Source: Clostridia bacterium
GTDB taxonomy: Bacteria > Bacillota_A > Clostridia > Christensenellales > Aristaeellaceae
Length of the DNA stretch: 20,698 bases
Assembly (NCBI GenBank): GCA_017430945.1
Contig: JAFRMB010000154.1
Coordinates: 1 to 20,698 of the forward strand
Direction: 5' to 3'
Every line of letters begins with the position of its first letter. Position 1 is the stretch's first letter. Below the pieces are notes generated by a model. That model saw nothing but the letters and a program-made list of their open reading frames with translations. It was not told the DNA's origin and did not search any database. The translations under genes and the position numbers were made by a program. Below, one piece after another: positions 14,031-20,468 of this stretch.

Positions 14031-14076
14031 CAAGGTTCCCACACTGCCATCATCGGCGGCGGGGAGCCTTGTTTTA
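14031..14076 (+). terminator. hairpin repeat copy 3, probable terminator
   Basis: The third copy of the 37-nt repeat (14031-14067) forms a hairpin from AAGGTTCCC and GGGGAGCCTT, with wobble and an inner CTGCC/GGCGG pairing. Unlike the other copies it is followed by GTTTTA, so it can act as terminator of the HEAT/beta-lactamase unit. It belongs to a 115-nt direct repeat (13953-14067) of 11609-11723. Confidence 0.65.
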
Positions 14077-14322
14077 TGCTTCAATATCGACCGTGATCCC
14101 CGACTTGAGTTCCACAACGAAGCGCTCCTCAAATACGGTGAAATATGCTATGAGGCGTCTGACCAGTGCCTCATCAAATTCGACGATCGCGGTCGCTTGG
14201 TCCTTTATGAAGTCTTGCAGATCACGGATCAGCTTCACCTGTTCATCCTTGACCACGCTGTCGACCTCGGCCTGTTTTCGCATCTCCCGGAGCCGGAAGA
14301 TCTCGTCAGCAGTGGCATCGTA
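14074..14322 (-). pseudogene. C-terminal remnant of a large serine recombinase
   Basis: About 83 residues on the - strand (from YDATADEIFRLREMRKQAE to RFVVELKSGITVDIEA, then stop) match the C-terminal end of large serine site-specific recombinases. The pattern is a coiled-coil stretch followed by FDEALVRRLIAYFTVFEERF and a final beta strand. The catalytic resolvase domain and the zinc-ribbon domain are missing, and the open frame begins in unrelated sequence near 14322-14367. It points to a former integrative element at this site and helps explain the odd composition of 10,800-14,460. Confidence 0.75.
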
Positions 14323-14351
14323 CCCCCCATTGGGATCCCCGGCACAAGTAG

Positions 14352-14456
14352 ATCGTTCCCTGCACAAAGGCCGCGGATAACTACACGAAGATCACCCACT
14401 CGCCATGGCTGAACACCATCACTGACACGCAGCTGCACCTGCTGGAGCAGCACTAG
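14352..14456 (+). other. possible tail of an unidentified gene
   Basis: This frame reads KAADNYTKITHSPWLNTITD and continues TQLHLLEQH to TAG 14454-14456. It has a protein-like amphipathic pattern and GC-rich codons, but an in-frame stop lies at 14349 and there is no start. I read it as the surviving end of a gene cut off by the same event that truncated the recombinase. The family is not recognised, and chance is possible. Confidence 0.3.
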
Positions 14457-14530
14457 CGCCAGGATAAAAAAGGATTTTGGAATCGTATGTCGAATATCCC
14501 AGTACGATCGTAACAAGGAGGGAAAATATC

Positions 14531-15676
14531 ATGTCTGTCAATCGCTTTGTCCTCAACGGCATCTCCTATCACGGCCACGGAGCCATTCAGGAGATCCCCG
14601 GCATCATCGCAGCCCACGGCTTCAAGAAGGCGTTCGTCGCCTCAGACCCGGACCTTGTGAGATTTGGCGTTACCGCAAAGGTCACGGACCTCTTGAAGGC
14701 CAACGGCATCGACTTCGAGCTGTACTCCAACATCAAGCCCAACCCGACCATCGAGAACGTGCAGGGCGGCGTGGAGGCCTTTAAGAAGAGCGGCGCGGAC
14801 TTTATGATCACCATCGGCGGCGGCTCCTCCATGGACACCGGCAAAGCCATCGGTATCATCATCAACAATCCCGAGTTCGCCGACGTGCGCTCCCTGGAGG
14901 GTGTCGCCCCCACGAAAAAGCGCACCGTGTTCACCATCGCCGTGCCCACCACCGGCGGGACCGGCGCGGAGTCCACGATCAACTATGTCATCACCGACGT
15001 ACAGAAGACCCGCAAGTTCGTCTGTGTCGACCCCAACGATATTCCCGATGTGGCCGTGGTCGATCCCGACATGATGGCCTCCATGCCCAAGGGGCTGACT
15101 GCTTCCACCGGTATGGACGCGCTGACCCACGCCATCGAAGGCTACACCACCAAGGGCGCGTGGGAACTGAGCGATTGTCTGGATCTCGAAGCCATCCAGC
15201 TGATCGGCAAGAATCTGCGCAAGGCTGTCGCCAACGATCCCGAGGGCCGCGAGGGCATGGCGCTGGCGCAGTATGTGACCGCCATGGCCTATTCCAACGT
15301 CGGCCTGGGCATCGCCCACAGCATGGCGCACACCCTGGGCGCGCTGTATGACACGCCCCACGGCGTGGCCTGCGCCATGATGCTGCCCATCGTGATGGAG
15401 TTCAACCAGGAGTACACCGGCGAAAAGTTCAAGGCCATCGCTGAGGCACTTGGCACTGACACCGCCGGCATGGATCAGCCATCCTATCGCAAGGCCGCCA
15501 TCGATGCCGTGCGCCAGTTATCTGTGGACGTGGGCATTCCCACCAAGCTGGACAAGCTCAGGGAGGAGGACCTGGACTTCCTGGCCCAGTCCGCCGCTGC
15601 CGACGCCTGCACCCCGGGCAATCCCCGCGAGGCCACCATCGACGATTACAAGGCCATGTTCCGCAAGCTGATGTAA
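14531..15676 (+). CDS. fucO: lactaldehyde/1,2-propanediol dehydrogenase, iron-dependent alcohol dehydrogenase
   Basis: FucO interconverts L-lactaldehyde and (S)-1,2-propanediol with NAD(H), recycling NADH during anaerobic fucose or rhamnose use. The 381-residue length and spacing match the E. coli enzyme exactly at the iron ligands: Asp196, His200 (GMDALTHAIEGY), His263 (HSMAH) and His277 (DTPHGVA). The cofactor loop GGGSSMDTGKAIG is also present, with IINNPEFADVRSLEGVAPTK strongly FucO-like. Other iron alcohol dehydrogenases remain possible, but this is the best fit. ATG 14531 has AAGGAGGG at 14515-14522. The gene stands alone, with no fucose genes adjoining, and its strongly biased GC-rich codons suggest high expression. 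Confidence 0.9.
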   Translation: MSVNRFVLNGISYHGHGAIQEIPGIIAAHGFKKAFVASDPDLVRFGVTAKVTDLLKANGIDFELYSNIKPNPTIENVQGGVEAFKKSGADFMITIGGGSSMDTGKAIGIIINNPEFADVRSLEGVAPTKKRTVFTIAVPTTGGTGAESTINYVITDVQKTRKFVCVDPNDIPDVAVVDPDMMASMPKGLTASTGMDALTHAIEGYTTKGAWELSDCLDLEAIQLIGKNLRKAVANDPEGREGMALAQYVTAMAYSNVGLGIAHSMAHTLGALYDTPHGVACAMMLPIVMEFNQEYTGEKFKAIAEALGTDTAGMDQPSYRKAAIDAVRQLSVDVGIPTKLDKLREEDLDFLAQSAAADACTPGNPREATIDDYKAMFRKLM

Positions 15677-15701
15677 CGCTAGTCGAAAAAACATATCCAC
15701 A

Positions 15702-15738
15702 CGATTCCCGGCTGAAAGCATAGCCGGGAATCGCTTTT
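15702..15738 (+). terminator. intrinsic terminator of fucO
   Basis: A perfect 12-bp stem, CGATTCCCGGCT with AGCCGGGAATCG, around an 8-nt loop is followed by CTTTTT. It lies 25 nt after the fucO stop. Confidence 0.92.
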
Positions 15739-15983
15739 TATATATAAAGCGGTAGCAGCCGGGGTGTAGAAGCGGTTAAAAACGGGCTGAGTCGGATCGG
15801 GCTTTGGGGATTTACCCTTTCAGGAGCTTCGCAATGCATGCCTCGGCTGACGGGTAATCCATTCAGGATGCCTGATCCAAATTGCCGCTGCTCATTTATG
15901 TGAGAAGTGTCATGGCAGTCCAGAAAGATCGATCCATGTAAAACAACATTCTATCGTTTTGCGGCGCCGGCTTGTGTTTACGT
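15739..15983. other. intergenic region between fucO terminator and convergent gene
   Basis: I see no gene, RNA or clear repeat here. It separates the rightward fucO unit from the leftward block. No T-rich hairpin on the - strand is evident for the gene ending at 15984. Confidence 0.5.
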
Positions 15984-16655
15984 CTATGTCCCGTACATAT
16001 GCCGGACGATCAGCCTTTCGGCTGTGTCGCGCCCGAACAGCCGGGTAACCTGATCGACAGCCGGCCCGCCGTTGGCAAACAGTCTCTCAGCGAAGCTTCG
16101 GATCTTGCCCTGCTTCACTGCAGGATCGCAGGCGGGCGCCGAAGCGATCAGGGAGATATACGCGCTTGCGCAGTCCCGGGCCGATCCCGCCAATCGGTCG
16201 GAAACGCCTTTCCCCTTTTTATGATAAGCGCATGGATACAGGATGTCATCATACCAATGCGTTCCTGCGGAGACATGGTCCTCAAGATCATCGTCGCGCT
16301 CTCTGATCCGCTGAAAGGCGTTTTGCAGCTCTTTCGGTTCAAACGTGAGCTGCGTATCGTAGAGCTCCACGAATTGAGTCTCTTTCCCGAACGCATTTAC
16401 GTGGTCCAGGTTGATCAGCGGCATATCTCTATGCGTGACGGATAGTATCACGGTCTCCATCCGCATCAACCCGAACATGGCCTTCATCCGCATGATGCAA
16501 AGATGACCGAGCCCTGCGACTTCATAGGCCTCCGTCTCAAATGCGAAGCCCTTCTTGGACAATCGGGCATCCGCGCCCAGATCCAATCGCTTCAGAGCGT
16601 ATGTCTGGGAAAGACGGTCCCTTATCCAGTTTCCTGTATTGGACTCTTTTCTCAT
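15984..16655 (-). CDS. uncharacterised protein, possible divergent bilin-reductase-like fold
   Basis: A 223-residue soluble protein that I cannot assign with confidence. ATG 16655 is chosen over the longer frame to 16712 because AGGAG sits 7 nt upstream. The order of blocks recalls ferredoxin-dependent bilin reductases (PcyA/HY2/RCCR). An N-terminal strand region ends in MRMETVILSVTHRDMPLINL. A strand with acidic residues follows (DHVNAFGKETQFVELYDTQL), then a THWYDDILYPCAYHKKGKG block. The helical end, GKIRSFAERLFANGG through LFGRDTAERLIVRHMYG, resembles the PcyA C-terminus. Overall identity is low and no catalytic residue is proven. It may instead be an unrelated conserved clostridial family. 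Confidence 0.6.
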   Translation of the reverse strand: MRKESNTGNWIRDRLSQTYALKRLDLGADARLSKKGFAFETEAYEVAGLGHLCIMRMKAMFGLMRMETVILSVTHRDMPLINLDHVNAFGKETQFVELYDTQLTFEPKELQNAFQRIRERDDDLEDHVSAGTHWYDDILYPCAYHKKGKGVSDRLAGSARDCASAYISLIASAPACDPAVKQGKIRSFAERLFANGGPAVDQVTRLFGRDTAERLIVRHMYGT

Positions 16656-16779
16656 GGTCTTCTCCTGCCTGATAGTCAGTGTGTCGATCTCGCCGGACAG
16701 GCGGACGGTCAACAGGGTTCGCTTCAGCTTTTCTCCTGTTTAAGTGTTTCAAGCTCGATACGTGATCCTGCCTTTGCTC

Positions 16780-17475
16780 TTAAGCAGTCCTTGTTGCCAG
16801 AGAGCAGATGGCGGTGATCGCATAGGCGACTCCCACTATCAATCCTCCGACCAGGAAGACGGAGCCCAGAAGTCCACCTAATGTGTTGGAGGTCGCTCCG
16901 TTGCCTTCGCCGATCTTTATGCCATTGATGAAATAGGCGTATCGCTTGCTGGTGTCGACATTGGAGGATGCTATGACCAGTACTCCGGCGACAACGCCGG
17001 CAATACCGGCCAGTGCAAACAGACCGCCTTTGCCACTACCGATCAGCACAAGCGCTCCGATGCCGCCCAGGATCATCAGTATTGCAAGAACGATGGAAAA
17101 TGTGTTGAGCCATAATGCCAACATGCACGCAGATAACGCCGTTACGATTACAAGGGCAACGATTCCTTTCTTTCGAATGGCATCGTAGCGAGCCTGAGAG
17201 ATCTGCCCCTTCATCAATGCCTCGTGCGGATCTGTCAGGCCCGGAATAGCAGCGCCATATCGCTGCCTGTGCTTCAGAACGATGATCATTCCGCCAATGA
17301 AACCAAAACCACCGAACGATGCAAGCATCGTCCCCACGACAAGCTTCCACGTATCACCTTGAACCGGGTAACCCCTTTCCGTCCTGGTCCTGGTTGCCAG
17401 GAAGATCCCTCCCACCAGCAAAATGACACATACGAGTGTGAAAATCAATAAGCCGTGGGATCTGCGTTTACGCAT
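16780..17475 (-). CDS. integral membrane protein of unknown function
   Basis: A 231-residue protein starting MRKRRSHGLLIF, with GAGGAGG 6 nt before ATG 17475. Hydrophobic segments lie near residues 9-27, 43-66, 104-122, 124-143 and 145-164, with a last one near 201-224. Between the second and third is a polar stretch, HEALMKGQISQARYDAIRKK, that resembles the short amphipathic SHOCT motif. The positive N-terminus suggests that it faces the cytoplasm. It lies downstream of a decayed flavodoxin-like gene whose sequence runs into its ribosome binding site. No family name can be given. Confidence 0.75.
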   Translation of the reverse strand: MRKRRSHGLLIFTLVCVILLVGGIFLATRTRTERGYPVQGDTWKLVVGTMLASFGGFGFIGGMIIVLKHRQRYGAAIPGLTDPHEALMKGQISQARYDAIRKKGIVALVIVTALSACMLALWLNTFSIVLAILMILGGIGALVLIGSGKGGLFALAGIAGVVAGVLVIASSNVDTSKRYAYFINGIKIGEGNGATSNTLGGLLGSVFLVGGLIVGVAYAITAICSLATRTA

Positions 17476-17554
17476 ACTTATCCTCCTCACGCATATATCT
17501 GCGGGACACGATCCCTGTTCCTGCACACAGTATACCACATAAGAAGCCATAAGG

Positions 17555-17789
17555 AAAGTCATTGATCAGCGCCATATCGCCTTCCCGGATACAGGCATGA
17601 TCTTCATTATAAAAATCAGCGGTCGCACCCTCAACATGGATGGATTCGGTGATCAGCCACGGAAACGACTTCCATTTCATTATGTATCCCGGCACCTTCG
17701 GCAAAAGCGCCGGCCAGCAGTTCTGCATCGCCGCCTGGACGTGCGCTCCCAGCAAGGATAACGATTCGCTCATCTGATGATCCTCTCAT
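17555..17789 (-). pseudogene. decayed NAD(P)H-dependent flavodoxin-fold reductase
   Basis: From ATG 17789 (inside the end of the DUF998 gene) the - strand reads MRGSSDERIVILAGSARPGG and then DAELLAGAFAEGAG, a flavodoxin-fold FMN-binding start, and continues to DHRIHPC. A TGA at 17631-17633 then interrupts. Allowing that stop and a single extra base, the sequence continues as a typical GCDRCFYNEDHACIREGDMA, spread over two frames. The rest of the fold is missing. It is a relative of the intact gene at 19049-19744, which has the same Cys-rich loop followed by I-H-D-D-D-M. Confidence 0.78.
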
Positions 17790-18426
17790 CCGCAATATCG
17801 CGAAATCCACTGAACAGAAGTATCCCAAGCACTGCGTTGAAGCCCACCGCCGCGAATACGCTGGAACGTTCCAAGATGCCGAAGTATTGCGGTGGTACCA
17901 CCCCCGTTCCGATGGAGCCGATCATCATCATGGCCAATGCGATCGTGGCGATGATCCCTGTCTTGCGAACACTTGCATCCCTGATGCCGGAAACGATCAG
18001 CAACACCAGCGAAGCGATCGACAGCAACACGACGAGCGCCGTGACGACGATGTGCATCACCTCCTGGAAAGAAGCGATCTCCTTGCCCGCGTCGGCCAGA
18101 GGGAACATTTTGTAGCCGACGGCAGACACCCAGTTCATTGCGGCAAAGAGGTATATCCCCACGCGAAAAAGACCCGTGGCCAGCCTCCTTTCGGATACAT
18201 GGATGGCGACGCACGTCGCGCATACGACGCTTCCCGTCCCATAGAATGCAGCCAGTCGATCCCACAGGATCCTGGACGGCGCCGTTTCCGCCGACAGATC
18301 GCTGACCGCCTGTGCCATCCAGTTGTATCCCGGATAGGCCATCGGCGCAAAGATCACAGCTGCCGCATATGAGATCAGCGCCAGCAGTCCCGTCAGCCCA
18401 AGCCAGTTGATCAGTTTTCGGTCCAT
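17770..18426 (-). CDS. DUF998 family membrane protein
   Basis: A 218-residue polytopic protein with about six hydrophobic helices: LGLTGLLALISYAAAVIFAP, a second from about residue 66, AAMNWVSAVGYKMFP, VVTALVVLLSIASLVLLIV, a fifth with IATIALAMMMIGSIGTGVV, and VGFNAVLGILLFSG. The YPGYNWMAQAVSDLSA motif after the first helix is characteristic of DUF998 proteins. Function is unknown. ATG 18426 is chosen for AGAGG 8 nt upstream and a typical N-terminus, although the frame extends to 18510. Its end overlaps the decayed flavodoxin-like gene. Confidence 0.82.
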   Translation of the reverse strand: MDRKLINWLGLTGLLALISYAAAVIFAPMAYPGYNWMAQAVSDLSAETAPSRILWDRLAAFYGTGSVVCATCVAIHVSERRLATGLFRVGIYLFAAMNWVSAVGYKMFPLADAGKEIASFQEVMHIVVTALVVLLSIASLVLLIVSGIRDASVRKTGIIATIALAMMMIGSIGTGVVPPQYFGILERSSVFAAVGFNAVLGILLFSGFRDIADERIIR

Positions 18427-18561
18427 CTCAGTGTCCTCTCTTTTGCCTGAGCGGTTCGATTCACGCCGCCACAGGGCGATACGCACCATCTGGTCGTCCT
18501 TTCTGTCCATGCTCCAACGGTTTCCCTTTCCAGCCGCGCATACATCTGCGTTCCGAACGAG

Positions 18562-18585
18562 ATACCAGTCCTTTTGGACCGGTAT
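18562..18585. terminator. 10-bp hairpin between yjdF and the DUF998 gene
   Basis: ATACCAGTCC (18562-18571) and GGACCGGTAT (18576-18585) pair with one wobble around TTTT (AAAA on the - strand). No T-run follows on either strand, so it is not a classical terminator. It may still end or process the yjdF transcript, or shape the DUF998 leader. Confidence 0.4.
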
Positions 18586-18618
18586 GACGCGAAAGATTTC
18601 GTTCGTTCGTATGATCGT

Positions 18619-19035
18619 TCAATGACCCCGTTTTTTCTCTTTCTTCTTCTGCTGTTTCAACTCGAATCGGCGCTGTTCCTCGGCTTCACGCTCCGCCCTG
18701 CTGATCTGTCTGCGCTCGGTCTTCATGGCCTCTCGCTGCATTTGCAGGGCCATTTGTGATTTCGTGCTGACGCCCGTATTCTGTATCTGCTTTGACGCTT
18801 CCCTCTGCCTGCGCTTGGGATTGTCCGCCTTTTTCCTTCCCTCGGCTTCTACAGCGGAACTGAAGCGCAGACTGCGATACTGCTTCAGCAGGTGCTCGTG
18901 AACCTCATAGTCCTTCGGTTCCGCGCCGAAGGTCACCTTGCAGACGGACAGCCTGCCGCTTTCCATCCGCTCAAAGACGCCGATCCAGAACGGTTCCTGG
19001 AAGAATACGGTCAAGCTGATGGCATTCGTATCCAT
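18619..19035 (-). CDS. yjdF: YjdF family protein (DUF2992)
   Basis: A 138-residue protein. The N-terminal half (about 1-62) is the YjdF domain, with ISLTVFFQEPFWIGVFER, VCKVTFGAEPKDYEVHEHLL and YRSLRFS. The C-terminal half is highly charged and probably coiled-coil, rich in Lys, Arg, Glu and Gln, ending KKKEKKRGH. In Bacillus, yjdF is preceded by a riboswitch-like RNA that binds azaaromatic compounds, pointing to toxin or xenobiotic response. Here no such leader fits, because only 13 nt separate it from the upstream gene. It is the last gene of a coupled operon. CGGAGG lies 5 nt before ATG 19035. Confidence 0.9.
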   Translation of the reverse strand: MDTNAISLTVFFQEPFWIGVFERMESGRLSVCKVTFGAEPKDYEVHEHLLKQYRSLRFSSAVEAEGRKKADNPKRRQREASKQIQNTGVSTKSQMALQMQREAMKTERRQISRAEREAEEQRRFELKQQKKKEKKRGH

Positions 19036-19048
19036 CGCGTCCTCCGCT

Positions 19049-19744
19049 TCAGGACTGTGGCTGTACGGTGCCGTTCACAATGGCCGCGTACTGCTCTTCC
19101 GGGATCATGGGCGAGCCGATTTCAGAAAGCAGGGCTTCGTCGATCTCTCCACTTTCCGCGTACTGCCGCCCTGCCTGCCCGACCAGCTCCAGCCGGGGCA
19201 CGGTCACGACTGCCGCTTCCGGCGCGTTGAACATGGGACTTTCGGGGACGGTGATGATCGTGTGATCACAGGGGAAGCACAGCCTGAACTGCATGACCGC
19301 GGGCTCAAAATTGTGCTGGCTGTTGGGAAAACCACAGCCGCAGATCATCAGATACCGCAAATGGCTGAAATCCGCCTGCCCGAGGTGCTCGTAGCGGTCG
19401 CCGACCTTGCGCATCGCCATGCTCGAAAGCGGCATCGTGCGATCCAGCAACGCCTTCAGCGGTGCGGGCATGCCATAGCTGTACAGCGGGAAGCTGAACA
19501 GCAGCAGGTCGCTTGCGAGGATCTCCTCCAGGATCTCCCGCATATCGTCGTCGTGGATACAGATGCCGCCGTTGCGCTTACAGGCGAAGCAGCCTGTGCA
19601 GTATTCGATGTGTTTGTCGATCGCATCGATGATATGGATATCCTGCGGCGATGCCGACTGCATGCCTTCCAGGAACGCGCGGGTGATGTGCATGGTGTCG
19701 CTCTTTTCCCGCTTGGGACTGCCGTTCAATACGAGGATCTTCAT
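19049..19744 (-). CDS. NAD(P)H-dependent flavodoxin-fold oxidoreductase
   Basis: A 231-residue FMN-binding reductase of the NADPH-dependent FMN reductase / flavodoxin-2 group. The phosphate loop is MKILVLNGSPKREKSDT. A Cys-rich loop (Cys49, Cys52, Cys55, Cys62 in CTGCFACKRNGG and CIHDDDM) is typical of a clostridial subgroup. FSFPLYSYGMPAPLKALLDR is the usual strand-helix before the flavin. The C-terminal extension carries no obvious ferredoxin motif. Substrates could be quinones, nitro or azo compounds. It overlaps the upstream small gene in an ATGA motif and precedes yjdF by 13 nt. A decayed relative lies at 17555-17789. Confidence 0.88.
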   Translation of the reverse strand: MKILVLNGSPKREKSDTMHITRAFLEGMQSASPQDIHIIDAIDKHIEYCTGCFACKRNGGICIHDDDMREILEEILASDLLLFSFPLYSYGMPAPLKALLDRTMPLSSMAMRKVGDRYEHLGQADFSHLRYLMICGCGFPNSQHNFEPAVMQFRLCFPCDHTIITVPESPMFNAPEAAVVTVPRLELVGQAGRQYAESGEIDEALLSEIGSPMIPEEQYAAIVNGTVQPQS

Positions 19745-19974
19745 GGGCTCACTTCTTTCTTCGTTCTGTCGTGGATAAAGGCAACGGTCTTCTCCTTCAT
19801 GGCGATTTTGCCAACGCGAAAGCCATACTCCAACAGCTCATTCTTATAACTTAGAAACGAATGATCCATCGGGACCCCGGCAATGGATTCGATCTCGGCA
19901 AAGATCAGTTTGAAGCTGTCAGTGCCATTTTCCGCAATCCATTTCCACAAAGGCTCATATTTGCTCATACTCAT
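19741..19974 (-). CDS. small conserved protein, DUF7662-like
   Basis: A 77-residue protein, MSMSKYEPLWKWIAENGTDS then FKLIFAEIESIAGVPMDHSF, LSYKNELLEYGFRVGKIA and a charged end. The pattern of a Leu/Trp helix, a strand, the I-x-x-I-x-G-x-P-x-D/S motif and a second helix is common to small Firmicute proteins of unknown function, and it recalls DUF7662 domains. That assignment is tentative. ATG 19974 overlaps the GyrI-like stop in ATGA, and its own stop overlaps the reductase start the same way. ATG 19968 is an alternative. Confidence 0.7.
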   Translation of the reverse strand: MSMSKYEPLWKWIAENGTDSFKLIFAEIESIAGVPMDHSFLSYKNELLEYGFRVGKIAMKEKTVAFIHDRTKKEVSP

Positions 19975-20468
19975 TGGATCGGCACCCAAATACCACATTC
20001 ATAGTCCGGTGACTGAGGGTCTCCCGCGGAATAGACCTCAAGCGTCGCAGTACCGTTCGCGTGGTACTTCTGCCCCTCATTCGGAAACCATTCCTGCCAT
20101 ACCGCCGTATTCAGCGTTTGCAGAGAAGCCGGCATCGGCCCTCTGGCCGTAAACACCGCCCAGTTGCTCTCTGGGAAGCTGTAGAGCTCCAGTCCCTCGG
20201 GGACCTCGCCGCCCTGATAAAGGCCCGCGATCCAATATGTAAAACTGCCTTCTGAATCCGCGCAGATGGCATACATGCCGATACCGTTTTCGAGGATCGC
20301 CTTTTCCACGTCGCTTTCAGGCTTCTTCGTCTGCCACAGCCTCGCGTACTTCGCGGCGTATTCCACATCCCAGAATTCCGGACACTTCCGATAAGCCTCC
20401 TCCGGGCGGATCTCGGTATGATAGCCGATGAATGTCATGGCGTTCTTCTTCTCATAGGTCACATTCAT
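19971..20468 (-). CDS. GyrI-like / AraC effector-binding domain protein
   Basis: A 165-residue stand-alone effector-binding domain. It begins MNVTYEKKNAMTFIGYHTEI and shows the two-fold repeat of the SHS2 fold, including GMYAICADSEGSFTYWIAGL, a mid Pro/Gly segment (GGEVPEGLELYSFPESNWAV) and the late TLEVYSAGDPQSPDYECGIW ending in VPIQ. Such domains bind hydrophobic or cationic drugs and may hydrolyse or sequester them. There is no DNA-binding domain. GAGGAGG precedes ATG 20468. It overlaps both neighbours by ATGA. Confidence 0.85.
   Translation of the reverse strand: MNVTYEKKNAMTFIGYHTEIRPEEAYRKCPEFWDVEYAAKYARLWQTKKPESDVEKAILENGIGMYAICADSEGSFTYWIAGLYQGGEVPEGLELYSFPESNWAVFTARGPMPASLQTLNTAVWQEWFPNEGQKYHANGTATLEVYSAGDPQSPDYECGIWVPIQ

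Noticed and set aside
11687..14067. Integron attC sites or CRISPR repeats
   Set aside because: The 37-nt units are irregularly spaced by whole genes, so they are not CRISPR. I find no RYYYAAC / GTTRRRY core pairs and no integron integrase.
18938..19849. 303-residue + strand frame opposite the flavodoxin-fold reductase
   Set aside because: It is antisense to genes with clear family motifs and ATGA coupling, and its translation resembles no protein I know.
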